Assembly (NCBI GenBank): GCA_034509495.1
Contig: CM067507.1
Span: 22,202,213-22,266,212 of the forward strand
Length of the DNA: 64,000 nucleotides
From: Acestrorhynchus altus
Taxonomy: Eukaryota; Chordata; Actinopteri; Characiformes; Acestrorhynchidae
Direction of reading: 5' to 3'
Below are positions 46,192 through 58,910 of this stretch, piece by piece (the first letter of the stretch is position 1; every line of letters starts with the position of its first letter). Both the position numbers and the translations under genes were made by a program. The notes under the pieces were generated by a model. It was not told the origin of the DNA. It made no database searches and saw only the letters and a program-made list of their open reading frames with translations.

Positions 46192-46965
46192 TAAATCATA
46201 AAACGGAAAGAAAACTGTGTCAAACTACAATTGCAGACACCACTGAAATGTTGAAGAATGAATTAAATTAAGAATGCATATGGAAACATTGAGCATTTAA
46301 GATGGGAAACAGTTAGTGATTTGTCTCAAATCTCTCAACAAACAGCATGGATATATATAATGCCACTTATATCACTCACTCAGGGAAAAAAAGCAGGGGA
46401 ATGAATGAATTGGGAAGGGGAGAGTGAGGCGGGGCTGTAGAGGTGAGACATGCTGATAACCGTGGCCGCCATCTGAGCAAATGAACCAAAGCTCCTCTGT
46501 CTTCAGAGACATACATCAAGGAGAGTAGCTTGCTCTCCAGCTGGCAAAGTCTGTAAAATATTATTGATGAAATGCATTTCACTTTTTAATCGTGATCCCC
46601 AGATATTATAGATTTCTAAAACATAAAACTGGCATGTGTTCCCAGTGAAATTCCAATGGCTCTGGATAGATCATTTGGGTCGATGGCTATTACCAATCAA
46701 AACATGTTCATATGCTGGGTGCTGACCACTACACACATAAAAAAAATAACCGGTATCCCAAAGTCAAGCGCTAACATTAGTGCACCTACACAACCTTGTG
46801 AAGAATACAAGTTCCAACCCACCAATATAGCAAACCAATAGAACAGATGCAAAAGCATGGAGCTGAAAGTGTGCTGTGTTTGAAAGTAAGTACGACTGCA
46901 GTTCATCGTACAAAACAACGGCGCCATTTTCAATGCAGTCCAGAAATTTGAAAATGTTTCTTTAC

Positions 46966-47216
46966 CTTTTCGAGTTGTGCGTTTTGTTTGGATTTATAGA
47001 GAAACTCCCCCACTGCCACAAAGACAGAGAGGACGAGTCCGGCGGCCAGTACGATGAAGATTCCTCCGATGTTCTGCACACCTAGGGCGCTGGCCTCTTT
47101 ACTTTCTTCCTCTGGGCAGCCATTGCCTCTCCACCACTTCTCCTTCATCATATGCAGCTTGCCCTCCTCCTGCAGCTGCAGGATCGCTATTGTGATCTTA
47201 TCTCGGTATGGAGAGC
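46966..47216 (-). CDS. grik2: grik2 penultimate coding exon: end of ligand-binding domain and M4
   Basis: Encodes GSPYRDKITIAILQLQEEG (first Gly split with the previous exon), then KLHMMKEKWWRGNGCPEEE, the linker SKEASALG, and the fourth membrane helix VQNIGGIFIVLAAGLVLS to FVAVGEFLY, ending KSKQNAQLEK. It matches mammalian GluK2 except Q for K in KSKKN. The Cys of GNGCPE forms the conserved ligand-binding-domain disulfide with the Cys of RNCNLT in the previous exon. Acceptor CCCCCCAG/GC and donor AAG/GTAAAG are both good. Length is 251 nt, entering in phase 1 and leaving in phase 0. Strong conservation shows the gene is functional upstream of the tail. Confidence 0.97.
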
Positions 47217-48312
47217 CTGGGGGGTCAAAAAGGGAAAGTGATTCAATTAGCTGCTGAAGGTTTCTCTCCTGGCTGAGAAAAATTTGGCCAGTGCAGCACA
47301 AAGGTGCTGAACTTTCTTTTTGTCCTTGCAAACAGTCAGTTTAATCCTTAGAAGTCACGGTTAAACAATGACTCTTGGAGATAACAAAAGCAAAGTACAA
47401 TCCAATGTGCATTGTTTATTCTAACATGCTGAAAGCTAAAATGTTAATACTTAACTTTCAGTTGCCACCCTATTTGAACATGTAAGCAGAGGAGAAGATT
47501 ATACACAGTGATTATGCTCATTCGTTTGTTCTGAAATCAAGGGTATTGAACATTCGCAGAAACCGTTTCTCTGCATCCTGACTCTGCTCCGCACCCTGCA
47601 CTCAGCTCCTTCTATACTCTGCTTCTCTTTACCCCATTCGTGCTCTTGTGTACACACCAAGGAGGACACATATGACTTATTGTTTATAAAGAAATGTCAG
47701 TATGTTTAAATATGGTTAAAAGTCAAAGAATTTCATTGGGTGTCCTAATTTTTTCACATTGTGTTTTTCACATCATATATTGTATTGTAACTTGTTTACT
47801 TCCATTAAGCTACAATATTTCAGAATATGATTTTTCTGTTCATATCACCCAGCCCTACAATAATTACAATAATTAATTAATTGGTAATTACCCTAGACTT
47901 TTGAAGAGGGAAAAATGGAAAAGGACAAAGCAGCATGCTGTTTTTTTGGCTGTGATAAGTCTTATGATATTGAATAGCATGGAGGTGTTCTGCAGGGCTG
48001 GTGGTTAGATGAGGAAAGACAGAGAGGGCCTAAAGCAAGTGTAGCACTGTGTGTGCCACAAGAAGCTTTCAGATTAAAAAAAAAAGCTCTCAGGGCACCA
48101 CTGATAACACACCAATAAAACCCAATTACATTCCAGGGATAGGCATTTTTCCCTGTTATCTATTCATCTATATATTTATTTTCTGTCTAATTAAACCAGT
48201 TGCCATACTTAATCTGAGGTAATGTTTCCCATATGCATTGTTTTGTTTGGCTTAATGAATGAAGTGCTTTCCCCAAGGTGAGCTTTGAACCACTTCCCCC
48301 CCTCCTGTGCAG

Positions 48313-48392
48313 GCTGCATTGTGGGCCTCAGCAGGCACCTGGAGAATCCTCCTCAGCTCCCAGTAGCCCCTCTGCCTCCTCTGCATGCACAG
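48313..48392 (+). other. Exon-like block antisense to grik2
   Basis: On the plus strand a strong pyrimidine tract and acceptor (CCACTTCCCCCCCTCCTGTGCAG) precede an 80-nt GC-rich segment that ends at donor CACAG/GTAAAC. One frame is open: CIVGLSRHLENPPQLPVAP, then LPPLHAQ. No family recognised. It may be an exon of a nested antisense or non-coding transcript, or chance. Confidence 0.25.
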
Positions 48393-50001
48393 GTAAACAG
48401 GCCACAGTTGCCCCACTCCATGCAGATCAAAACCCATCAGAACATGAGACTTCTGATGCGAGATGAAATGTGAAATAGAGCAAGAACCCCTTAAAATCTC
48501 CCCTATCCTTTCATGTCCTGATGGTGGTAATGTGCCTGCTGTTGGGTTTCCATAATAAGGATATTAATTTTGCCTGAGTTATTTTAAACCTAGCGTCATC
48601 TGAGAGACTCTCATCTAATCCACCTCACTGCAGACGCTACAATATGGCAGAGTATTTGAACCAGCCATTTTCTCTATTATATGTTGTATTATAGCACTGA
48701 AATTAGTTCAAAGGGATGTGCTATTCAGTAGAATCATGTTGAACCTTCTGTCCTTGCCCCTGGGTGTGTAAATTCAGATCATCTGATCTAACTTTTGACT
48801 CACTGAGCAAAGGGATTAACTTAACACTGACAGTTTGATCCCAATTACCTTTTAAAGGAGAGTCAAATCACAAGCCACTTTCTGTCTATTACCTATTTAA
48901 TTTAGTAAAGTGCATTTTGATTCAGTAACATTCCTAACCAATCAGAGGTACTCCAAAATGTGACTGGTGTGTGACATCTCTTCCTACTCAAGCATTTGCT
49001 TATGATACAAACAAAAAATGTACTGGTTTGCAAAATTCTCAGATCAAATAAATATAACAGCATCACAAAATTACATTATTCATAAAACATTTATGCACGG
49101 CCTTCCTGAATTAAAAAACAACAATAATGCAATAAACTATCTGAAAGTAACATAACATTCTCAGATTTAGATTCTCAGATTGTTTGTTTCAAGGTGTACT
49201 ATGTAAATTGTTGTGAAAAGCTGTTTCAGGGATAATGTGGTTTTGCAATGCAAGTATATTCATATTAGTTTACACACAAAGCTGAAATTGTCCTGAAAAC
49301 AAGACTCATGTGCTACAATACATGGGCATTAATAGTTGTATCAAGGTGTGTTTTTGACTGGTAGTGAATCACTGTATGTTATGGCCAAATAATAAAGGTT
49401 TTGTTTGATTTTCTATCAAACAATTCCACAAACCGATAAAAAGAAACATCCTAAACAATTTAGGAAAAAAGATTCATTTGAAGTAAGTCATTTGTCATTG
49501 ATTTTTAAAAGTTAAGCAGCAATTGCAATTACAGAATCAATAAGTTTAGATTTACAGCAATTAAACAGGTGAAGTCTTGGCTGAGTGAATCAGTTGATCA
49601 GTCTACACAATCAATACAGCACAATAGAAAAGAATAGACTGTTTTATTGTTATGATATTAAAAATGAGTGCATATGTGTTTAGAAAATAATGAAAATGAT
49701 TTCGTGTGGTTTCCTTGGAGAGCTATTTGAACTTGGATTCAATTATAAGTCCATTTGTAAGAAGCTCTCATTGGTTGTGAAGGAGGGCACTGGAGATGGT
49801 TTGCTGTAATGCAGCTGCTCCCTGGTGAACCATTTTTGGCACACCAAAGACATGTTGGGGAAAATGATCTAGAACACATAGTTATAGACATACTGGCCAT
49901 TGATGTTCATACTTAAGGTCTTGCATTTCACTGGCAAACAAATCAACGTTTTGGCAATACATTCATAATGACATTCTTTTTAACATGTTTTAAAGCACAT
50001 A

Positions 50002-51053
50002 CACTTTTGATCAAAATCTTAAGATACAGTGCATGTTGCACTTTTGGACATTAAGAAGGTTCCAAGTAGAGCTTCACAAGGCTAAAAGAAGAAATGGCAG
50101 CAAGAGACAAATGCAAATGATCAGGCAATTTATTGAAAACATTTTAACTGAAACAGGCTAATGATCAGCTGATCCAATGTTTCAGAAAATAGGTAGAAAA
50201 AAACTCAAAACAGAAATTAATGTGTCAAAAAAGGATTCAGTAATGAGTAGTTCCACCATTGTTGTTGATCACTTCAAACAATCGGTTAAGCATGCCTGAT
50301 GCTTGAAGTATTTCCAGGAGGCTAGTGGGAACATTGCTCCAAGTGTTGAAGATGGCTTCACTGTGTGGAACTGATGTCCATTGTAAACATCCCAACCACC
50401 TCTAAATGTTCTTAATCAAATTTAGATCAGTGGAATCCACAGGATGGTCAGGTGGGTATTGTGAACTGCAGCACTGTCCTGTTGAAAAACCCAGTCAGTA
50501 CTACACAGACAAGAGCCCTCAGTTATGAGTGATGCCCGTTGCGACATCTCCAAATAGCCAGCTGCTGTTTGACGCCCCTACACAACACCCCGAATCATGA
50601 TGGCTCCTGCAACTCAGCACCAGTGAAACTTTTTGGGGTCTACCAGTTGACTTTTTTGTTCCATAACCCTCAGGATCTTTTAAGAAAATGACGGTCTTCC
50701 TGTGTCCAACCGCAGCAGTGATGGCAGATTGTGAGAGGACTTTCTTTTGCAGCTCAACAATCCTACCACATTCAAAGTCAGAGAGCTTTTTTACTTTTGC
50801 CATGAGGAGGTCTTGACAGTGTGAATACTTCACAGAAAATGACATGGAATCCAATTTTTTTGTACATATTTTGGCTTTTAAAGGCCATGGCCTTAAACGT
50901 ATGATCAGCTGAAAAAAAATATGATTGAGTCTAAATGCAGTTTTCAATAAATTGCCTTATTTACTCCTATTCCCTGTTTTAGCATTGTGTGGCTATACTC
51001 AGAACCGTCTTAAGATCCAATAGTGCAAAATCTTACGATTTTGATCAGGAGTG
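50002..51053 (-). mobile_element. Internally deleted Tc1-like transposon
   Basis: TA-flanked ends CACTTTTGATCAAAATCTTA (left) and CACTCCTGATCAAAATCGTA (right, inward) form inverted repeats of about 50 bp with several mismatches. It contains both ends of a minus-strand transposase but not the centre. It lies in a grik2 intron, in the same orientation as the gene. Confidence 0.85.
50237..50803 (-). pseudogene. Tc1-like transposase relic, centre deleted
   Basis: Starts MAKVKKLSDFECGRIVELQK at the ATG of 50803, the N-terminal helix-turn-helix, followed by HRKTVIFLKDPEGYGTKKST and GRPQKVS (the GRPR-like linker). After frame damage the next recognisable part is the C-terminus SNVPTSLLEILQASG and NRLFEVINNNGGTTHY before the TGA at 50239-50237. 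All catalytic acidic residues are in the missing middle. Inactive. Confidence 0.85.
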
Positions 51054-51389
51054 TATATCACTGAAAATGTAATAAAAGCTACAATATAATAATTGCTTAA
51101 TTAATGCTACAAAATGCACAATTCAGAACATAAACCCCATATATAGAAATCATCCCAGTCAAGGATGTGTTAAGCAGTATTTCAGCCCATACTGCTGAAT
51201 TCAGGGCAGTCAATCACAATAAATATCATCTATGTACACTCATTGTCATAAACATAATACAAATAGTTGCACCAAGAAGGAAGGGTTGGGTTGTCATGCT
51301 ATTTGGAAGGAAAATAAAGGTTACCATAAATAATATCTCACTGTGGCATCCGGTGTAACACAATATACCAGATGTCTTAAAATGGAGAA

Positions 51390-51830
51390 GTGGTTCTTAA
51401 TGATTTCTTGCAACAATCCATGCAGCTTGAATATTCTTACTGAGTTCCTGCATATGTTGTGATGGGGTGGTGTTTTGATAGCACATCCAATTGCATCTCA
51501 CACAATTTCAATCGTGGCTAGGTCTGGTGATGCAACTGCCCATGGCATAGCATCTGTGTCTTCAAGCTCTTGAGAGGGCAGCAGTATGCGTACAAGTAAG
51601 CATTCAGAAAAGGGAGGGCCACTGATCAATGGACTTCATTAATGTAATGAAGACCTAAAGTGACAAAATTGCACCCCACACCATGACACCCAACCTTCCA
51701 AACATGTGATGCATGACAATAAACCATTGATTTTAGTGCTGACTATGGTGCCTCCACACGTGGACTCACTGATTTCACAGAAGATTGCCATTCTGAATAA
51801 ATAATTTGCAGTCTGGCATGACAATCAATT
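51390..51830 (-). pseudogene. Second, unrelated Tc1-like transposase relic
   Basis: Fragments on the minus strand in different frames: LGVMVWGAI (the glycine box GGSVMVWG), a decayed region before the Glu motif, and MQELSKNIQAAWIVARNH (C-terminal helix). Several stops and frameshifts; ends not identified. It belongs to a different Tc1 subfamily from its neighbour at 50002-51053. Confidence 0.65.
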
Positions 51831-52979
51831 AATTCCTTTTAAAAGTTTTATTTTGATGATGATATTAATCATGATTTATCTTAAGATGCAATAAGATGCC
51901 TAAATACCAGCCAGAAATTGAAATTATGTAAATCTTCAAATTATAGACTAAATCACTGATATGCTCAGTATTATATAGAATAAATGGAACCCTATTCAAC
52001 CATATACAGGGTCAGTGTGCAGGGGGGATGATGCATTGGGATTGCAAAGGATGCAGCTATATATAGAGGTATATGTCCATTTTCAATTATTACATTCCAA
52101 AGCTTAAGTAAGGAGGTCATTCATAATGCATTTTCTTTAGTTCTTTGGTTCATTGGTTTTGATGTTTTGTTTGTTACTTATATGCTATCTTACCTGAGCT
52201 CATCCTCTATCAGTGCTTTGTATAAAATAACCTACTGGTTGAAAATATGACAAACTACATAAAGCATATTATTAAGGATTTATTTGAAAGCCTGGTCCTT
52301 TCAAATTTTCTCACAGTTCGAGGATGAGATTTAGAGTTAATAAACATTGAAATTCTAATTAGATTTGTTTCTGTGCTTCTATGATGCCCAACAAAATGTC
52401 AGACACTCCTGTATGACATATTACAAAATATGAGTTAGCAATTTAGCAAAGTACTATGCGCTACTGGTGATATCATGGATATGTAAATGTGAGCCATGAA
52501 AATGAGCTTCTCACAGCATGGGCACCAGTATCTGAACCTCTGGTTGAAGCAAAAGAGGGGAATTAAGTGACAGGCTGGAGTGAATTCTAAATAGGACATA
52601 TAGCTGTAATCTGTCAGATCAAAGAAGAGTAATAGCAAACGAATCCCTAATGCATTGTCCTGCAATAAAACTGCATAGTAATTTAAATGAGCTACGGCAC
52701 TTGCAAACAGTGAGGATGTAGGCCTATTTTTAGCCTGGTGAGATTCATTTCCATTTAAATGCCTTCCAAAATGCATTCTTGGTGTAACTCTCTAAAGAAT
52801 ATGACAAGTTTACGTGTTTTAATATAACACTTGACTAAAAATGCCTCATGGATTGTTCCCTATGGTCATTTGCTCACTCGCATTAGAAGCTCTCTTATTT
52901 TAGAAGTAACCCAGTGAAAACATTCAGCCTTTTACTTCTGTGCAGCTTTCCCTCTTTCCCTCCCTGTTACTTTCTGCTT

Positions 52980-53215
52980 CTCTCGTTGATCTGTTAATCA
53001 TGGCCCTTGCCCTAAGATGCCAGATGCTAGAATCCATCTGCAAGTCATGAGTCTTTAGGCCACTACAGAGTGACCCACAGGGAAGCCAACATCTTGCGAG
53101 ACACAAACCTGCTGACAAGCAAAATTTGAAATGCTTAACTTAAATGTGATTAATAATATCTAATTAAGTACGATGCAGATTGATTCTAATTAATGAGAAA
53201 GAGAAAGAGAGAGAG
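52980..53215. promoter_or_regulatory. Candidate intronic conserved non-coding element
   Basis: Homeobox-type words cluster: TTAATCATGG, CTAATTAAGTACGATGCAG, GATTCTAATTAATGAG. Non-repetitive, within a grik2 intron. Inferred from composition. Confidence 0.3.
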
Positions 53216-53711
53216 TTTTCCCTGAGGAACAAATGGACGAGGCAGGGGAGGAAACAGTTTACTCTTAAGCTACATCCCATCTTGCACAAACAAACCCCTC
53301 ACAGATGTTTGATGACATGGTACTGTACATGACATCTCCTAATGACCCCTCTAGGGAGGAGGCATGCCACATTTTCTGAAAGCTGACTGGGGTGCTTTCT
53401 ATTTCTACAATACACAGAGGACAAATGCAACTGCCCTGTACCATTTGAAGAATTACTAGATGTACCAGACAAAGATGATGAGGGAAAAGAGGTAAGACAT
53501 CCATAGATTACATGGAAACAGCTCAGCGACTTACAGTAAGTAGGTCAGGAACTGAAGAGCTTTCTTCCTAGTCTTCAGTAGTTTTTATCTCACAACTGAG
53601 GCCAATTCCATGGCTGATGTTTCATAAAGTGAACTTGATTAATATTTTAAATAATAATGGATTTACAAATTTGAATCATGAACTGAATTTATTTCTGTGC
53701 CAGAAATGAGT

Positions 53712-53742
53712 GTTTTGTTTGTTTGTTTGTTTGTTTGTTTTT
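53712..53742. repeat. (GTTT)n microsatellite
   Basis: About seven GTTT units. Confidence 0.95.
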
Positions 53743-55979
53743 TAATGGGGTGTGAAAGTTTTATGTTTGTGCATATGCTTGTAGAAAATAGCTGATTTTT
53801 TTTATAATCAAATGAGCCACATATTAATGCAACACATGATTTCTAATTTTGGAAATAATTTTCAGAAATATGCAATGGAGATAGAAATATCAAATGTTTT
53901 CACATTTGAGCATGAAAATCTAGGAAGCATAACATTTCACCAACATACTTGCTGTAATGATGGCACTTTCAAATTCAGAGAGTTCTTTAGAACAATCCAT
54001 TGTTTTAAAAATGCTTGTAAAGGCAGACTGCATTGCTAGTTGTCAAGGAGCAAAAGTATATAGTAGATTATGCTCCTTAAGCAAACCTGCATATCATTAG
54101 GTAGTAAATTACTGTTATCAAACAAAAAATAATGAAATGCTATGTCATTTAACACATTTTGTTGATCCCTAAATGCTTGACACACTTAAACATAACATAC
54201 AAAGTGGTGTCTTATTGATAAACTTATATAATTATATAGATTATACAAACTGTTATAGTAAACAATAAAGTAAATGATGGGAAGTACACTGTTCTTCTAT
54301 ACTAACCTATACTTGATAGCAGTCATTTATTGAAAAACATGAAGGTTTCTTAAGCTCTCTTCCCTCTAATGAATTTGCTATCAGATTGTGGAATACTGTT
54401 TTAAACTGTCTAAATAGCAGACACTCCAGTCCATTGCTCAGTAATTCAGTTCTAATAGACAAGCTGCAGTTACTGATGGATAACACACAGCAAGAACAAA
54501 GTTTAAACAAAGTGCAGATAATAATGACTTTGTCATTCTCTGATGTCGGTCGTTAGCTTTTAAAAGAGTTTTCATTTCACTCCTGAACAAAAAGAGAAGA
54601 GTTATGCCACAAAACAACTACTTTTTGTGCTCTTAAGAACCTTTCAGCTGATTGACAATAAGAATCGAATGTGATGTGAAGAAGAACTTTCGCATGTGAG
54701 TGTGAGTTTAAAGAGCCTCCAGTTAAAGGTTATTTACCAATTAAATATCTTTTCTGAACTGAATTTTATAACATGTGGACAACAACAGCAAATATTGATT
54801 CACAAGTGACTCCAATCATCACAGCTAATCTGTAGACATTCATTCCATATTCTATTGTATTCATTTATAGTTTACACTGTGTGATTTCTGAATAAATACA
54901 ATGGCATATTGAATGAATATCTACTGATAAGCTGTGATGATTGAAGTGAATTTTAGTTTTCCAAGCTCGATTACTCCCCGTATAATTCATCACACAATGA
55001 TGAGACCACTATGGTCAGATAGGGTAGGTCTTGAAGTTTGTTCATCTGGACATGATATCTGTATCATGTCATTTACATCTCATGATCCTGAGATATGAAG
55101 CCTACAAAACTGCCTGCAAAGTGTGAATCTTGTGTTCTAAGGTTTAAAGCTCCCATATCCCAAAATAAAATGATCACTCCTTTGAAATCCAAGACATTGT
55201 TTTTTATAATCTCACGCAACACATTTACATAAAGTGTCTTACTTTGTCTCTATATTCAGGAACAGCATTTATATGCACACAACTGACATGGATACAGGAT
55301 ATAAAGGACAATAAATAAATAATAATATGTCCTTAAATAAATAAATATGTCCTTAAATAAATAATAATAAATAATAAATCTCCTTCACTACCAAACACAA
55401 TACACACACAGCCTAAAGCTTTACAGGTTTTTGTGATTATGCAGGTGTGTTTAATTACTTAGTTAGGTATACAAGTGTTTTTTAACATTTGGAATTGTGT
55501 CTGTGTTGTGGTTTTATGTCTGTGTGTCTATGTACTGTAATATCACACATGAAGATGTATTTAGATTTATATTAAGTGCAGAGAATTGACTGTCAATCAT
55601 CAATTATATAACAATGTTTTTGTCCATGTCCAATAAGGAAGAGAATTCTGCAACACGCATGTATCTGTTTCTCCTTTAACCACTGAATTTTGTAGTCTGT
55701 CCTGATTATATAATTTGCAGCATCCTCAGTACATTTACATTAAGTGAAAAACAAATCATTTTGATGGCATTATTAGATACTCACATGAAACATTAATTCT
55801 GTTTGGAAAACATTTTAATTTAAATAAAAAGCTACTCATAAAGCATTCAAATCTCTGTGTAAATGAAAAATAAAATGTAAATGGAATTATTGTACCAGAC
55901 AATACTTGAATGTATGAGTGAGAGACATTGGAACTTAATGTATTGTCATATATTGCCATTTTGCATATAACATCCATAT

Positions 55980-56255
55980 TCTTATCTGCTGTCCTGTTCA
56001 GGGTCTCTTAGGTCCGGAGCATACTTCGTCAGGAACATTATAATTGGACAGGGAGTATTCCTGCCTTGCACCCAATGATTCTGGCTAGGCTCTGTCTACC
56101 ACACAAAATCACTCACAGATTGGAAGACAGAGGAAACCCACATAGATGCAGGGAAAACACCAAACTCACAGACAGCGACCCAAGCAGGCATGGAACCCAC
56201 AACCCCAGGTCCCTGGACCTGTGTGACACATGCACTACCTGTAGCACCACCTTGC
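55980..56255 (-). mobile_element. SINE/LINE 3' module with adjacent body
   Basis: CTGTCCTGTTCAGGGTCTCT, GGGAGTATTCCTGCCTTGCA, CCCAATGATTCTGGCTAGGC, GGAAACCCACATAGATGC, GGAACCCACAACCCC. Same module as 20788-20895 and 38340-38490, plus the GGAGGAAACCCA part shared with 26525 and 62822. Confidence 0.65.
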
Positions 56256-56384
56256 ATCCCTTGCATGTTACATTTGATACTAATATGCTTTCATATAACA
56301 CAGTAACATGCATTAGCAAACCTTAAATGTGCCAAAATAAAGCTTATGTTTTTCATCTATTTAGAATATTATTATCCCTCTTAA

Positions 56385-57005
56385 TCCTTCAGTTAGGCTT
56401 TATAACTCAGGATCTGAGTAATCTATAGACAGGATACACATATCATATACTACAAGACTTCCTCTATCAGTTTCATTATGTGATGAATTATCATTGAGTG
56501 AAATAATTCAGCTAAAATTCACTCATTTCCAAATTAAATCCCAGTTTAAATGCCAAAGAAGCCTTTCAGTGCATGTCCATGTGTACATGCTCAACCTGCA
56601 TTCAGACTCCAACTGATCAGTGAGAGAGAGGTGGGGGTAATTACGTCACTGACCCAGATGTTGAGTTACAGAGAAAAATGAGGAGGGAAGAACTAATTGC
56701 TCGCATTTTCAGTTTCAGAATAAAATAAATAAATATAATAAAGCATATTTAGGTTGTTTCATTATATTTTATTTGCGTCAAATATCGAGTATTTTAAAAA
56801 TGTATTATTGTAAATATCCTTGTTGATCTAATCGTTATAAATATCTTAAATGTATCTTAAATGTATTTAAATTATACTCAAATAAAGACAAATTTAGCTT
56901 AGCAAAATAGCCTAGGATCTCCCAAAAATAATGTTTTAATGACTAAAATTATGTTAAACTACAAAAATATCCCACAAAATTGGCCTAGGTTTCTAAATAT
57001 TACCC
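56385..57005 (+). repeat. Dispersed repeat family A, copy 3
   Basis: Matches 32180-32760: AGACAGGATACACATATC, CCCAGTTTAAATGCCAAAG, CATGCTCAACCTGCAT, CACTGACCCAGATGTTGAG, TTTCAGAATAAAATAA. It ends with CCCACAAAATTGGCCTAGG, also present in copy 1. Confidence 0.75.
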
Positions 57006-57539
57006 TAGGGGTTAAGAGGTTAAGAAAATACTTTTGAGAAAGTTTCTGTTAGGCCTCCAGAATTTATGACATAAAAGATTTTATGACAAAACAGATATAC
57101 TGTTAAATGCTGTGTTAATGTGGAGGGAAATTTTTGTATCAGATATTTGGCAATAACTTTAAATTCTAGGGTTCTGCCATCCTGGTATTACTTATTTTCC
57201 CTTTTCAGAATTTCAGCTTATGTACTTATATGTGCTTATATTCTGTTTGTACCATTAATTATGATTATATTATTATAATTTTTAATTGAACATAATCATG
57301 TATAAATATTTCATGGTGGAAAAATATTTCATTTCATATTCAATTACTTAAAAGAAAGGCGTTACCATAACAGTGTCACATAACACTGTCTTACAACAGT
57401 GACAATCAGAGCGTGTATATGACACTAGAGTGTGCAGATGAGCCATGCCCAGAACCCTATCCTATTTCAAGCATCTTGAAATAAACAGATAACCATTTTT
57501 AAGATGCATTCAAACAGTTTAGGCATTAAACTTGTAAAC

Positions 57540-58000
57540 TGCAGCATAGGGAGCTCTGCCAGACAGGTTTGTGCATCCACTACTATTAAAGGTCTGGTTA
57601 TTAATGCAGCCTGACAAACACGCTCTGTTAAAGCCAATGATATATATATGTTAAATGGAGCCTGGGATGGGGAGAACAGCCTGCCTATGGAAACAGATAC
57701 TAAAAGGGTAGGATTAGCAATTTAAATGCCTCACACTGAGCTGCCTGCAAAAGGTGCACAAGGGAGAGATAATACTAAACACCCTTTTCCGAATGCCCTG
57801 TGTGTGTTCTCGACAATACAATCCCAGGACACACACTCTACCAACCAGAAACACATTATCTGTGCTCGCTTGTAGATTTACTGGCTCTCTGGCATAAGCA
57901 GCTGTGAGAGATGAAGCAGATTTCACACTGGGGCTGCATTCATACATGTGTATGGAGCACGCAGACCACCTCAGACCAGCACAAAGAAAAACAGGTCCCC
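57540..58000. promoter_or_regulatory. Candidate intronic conserved non-coding element
   Basis: Non-repetitive, balanced composition, with GGTTATTAATGCAGCC, TTAAAGCCAATGATAT, GGATTAGCAATTTAAATG and CCAGAAACACATTATC. Open frames on both strands look non-coding. A regulatory role is inferred only. Confidence 0.3.
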
Positions 58001-58554
58001 GGTGACCATACAGCTATATACATTCGAGACTCAGTAAAGAACAACATGCTGAAAACAATATGGCAAAGCTCACAGACTGCTAACACTAAGAGCTGTTGCT
58101 CAGAATCCAGACTCCCTCCCACTGATCTGACTCATTGAAATGTCGGTGGTGGCTATGCCGCCTGCCTCCAGCAGTGGACCAAAGGTCTTTGATTCTCACA
58201 TGAAGGTGCCTCCTCAAATTTCACTCATTTCGTGTTTTCAAAGCAATGCTTCTTAAAATGCAGAATGCATCATTGTGTGAAACCCATGCAAACACCACAA
58301 TAAGAGCAGTGGCTAAAGTGTTACAAAAAGGAAAACTCTTCATCTGGTTGCTACTCTATATATTTTTACCTTCGGCACAGGGCAGTGTTCTGAGAAATGT
58401 TTTTTTTAAACAACAGAGAAATGTTGTATTTTAAAAAAGACCTGCAATACATAATAGATTATATGACCTAGCAAATCACAGAAGCAGTAAGAACACAGCA
58501 GCACATTTTCTCTCCATGATTTTTTTATACAACATAAAGAACAACTGCAGATCA

Positions 58555-58556
<2 letters not shown>

Positions 58557-58612
<56 letters not shown>
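58557..58612. repeat. (GT)n microsatellite
   Basis: Perfect GT run in the grik2 intron. Confidence 0.97.
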
Positions 58613-58615
<3 letters not shown>

Positions 58616-58855
58616 TCAGCATGCAGTTATGTTTCAAGCAGACATGTAAATGATTACATCTATGTACACTGCTCCTCTGCAAATATATTTTTTGGGACAT
58701 TTTTACCTTATGGCAGCATCTGGGACACCACCTTTAATAATGCATGAATATGCAGGAGCTACAGGCCCTGCTGCAACATTTGTGGGCAAATGTGTTGACG
58801 GGATTATGCCCATCTGTACCTCATCTTGCATCCAGGCTAGAGCTGACCCAGTGGG

Positions 58856-58858
<3 letters not shown>

Positions 58859-58900
<42 letters not shown>
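58859..58900. repeat. (TA)n microsatellite
   Basis: Perfect TA run ending 10 nt from the left end of a Tc1-like relic. Confidence 0.97.
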
Positions 58901-58902
<2 letters not shown>

Positions 58903-58910
58903 TGTATATA

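Larger units (their letters stand above)
40957..46965 (-). other. grik2 last intron
   Basis: Runs from donor AAG/GTAAAG (46966/46965) to acceptor CACAG/AGG (40957/40956). Contains a candidate cassette exon near its 3' end, three (GT)n arrays and one (TA)n array, and a GC-richer unassigned block at 45410-45910. No independent gene recognised. Confidence 0.85.

Noticed and set aside
46697..46933. A 78-codon minus-strand frame just beyond the grik2 M4 exon, with a hydrophobic stretch
   Set aside because: The exon has a good GTAAAG donor at 46965. The frame is not continuous with the receptor and shows no family resemblance.
50519..50947. 142-codon frame taken as one protein
   Set aside because: Only the part from MAKVKK onward is the Tc1 transposase N-terminus; the first 48 codons are transposon leader sequence.
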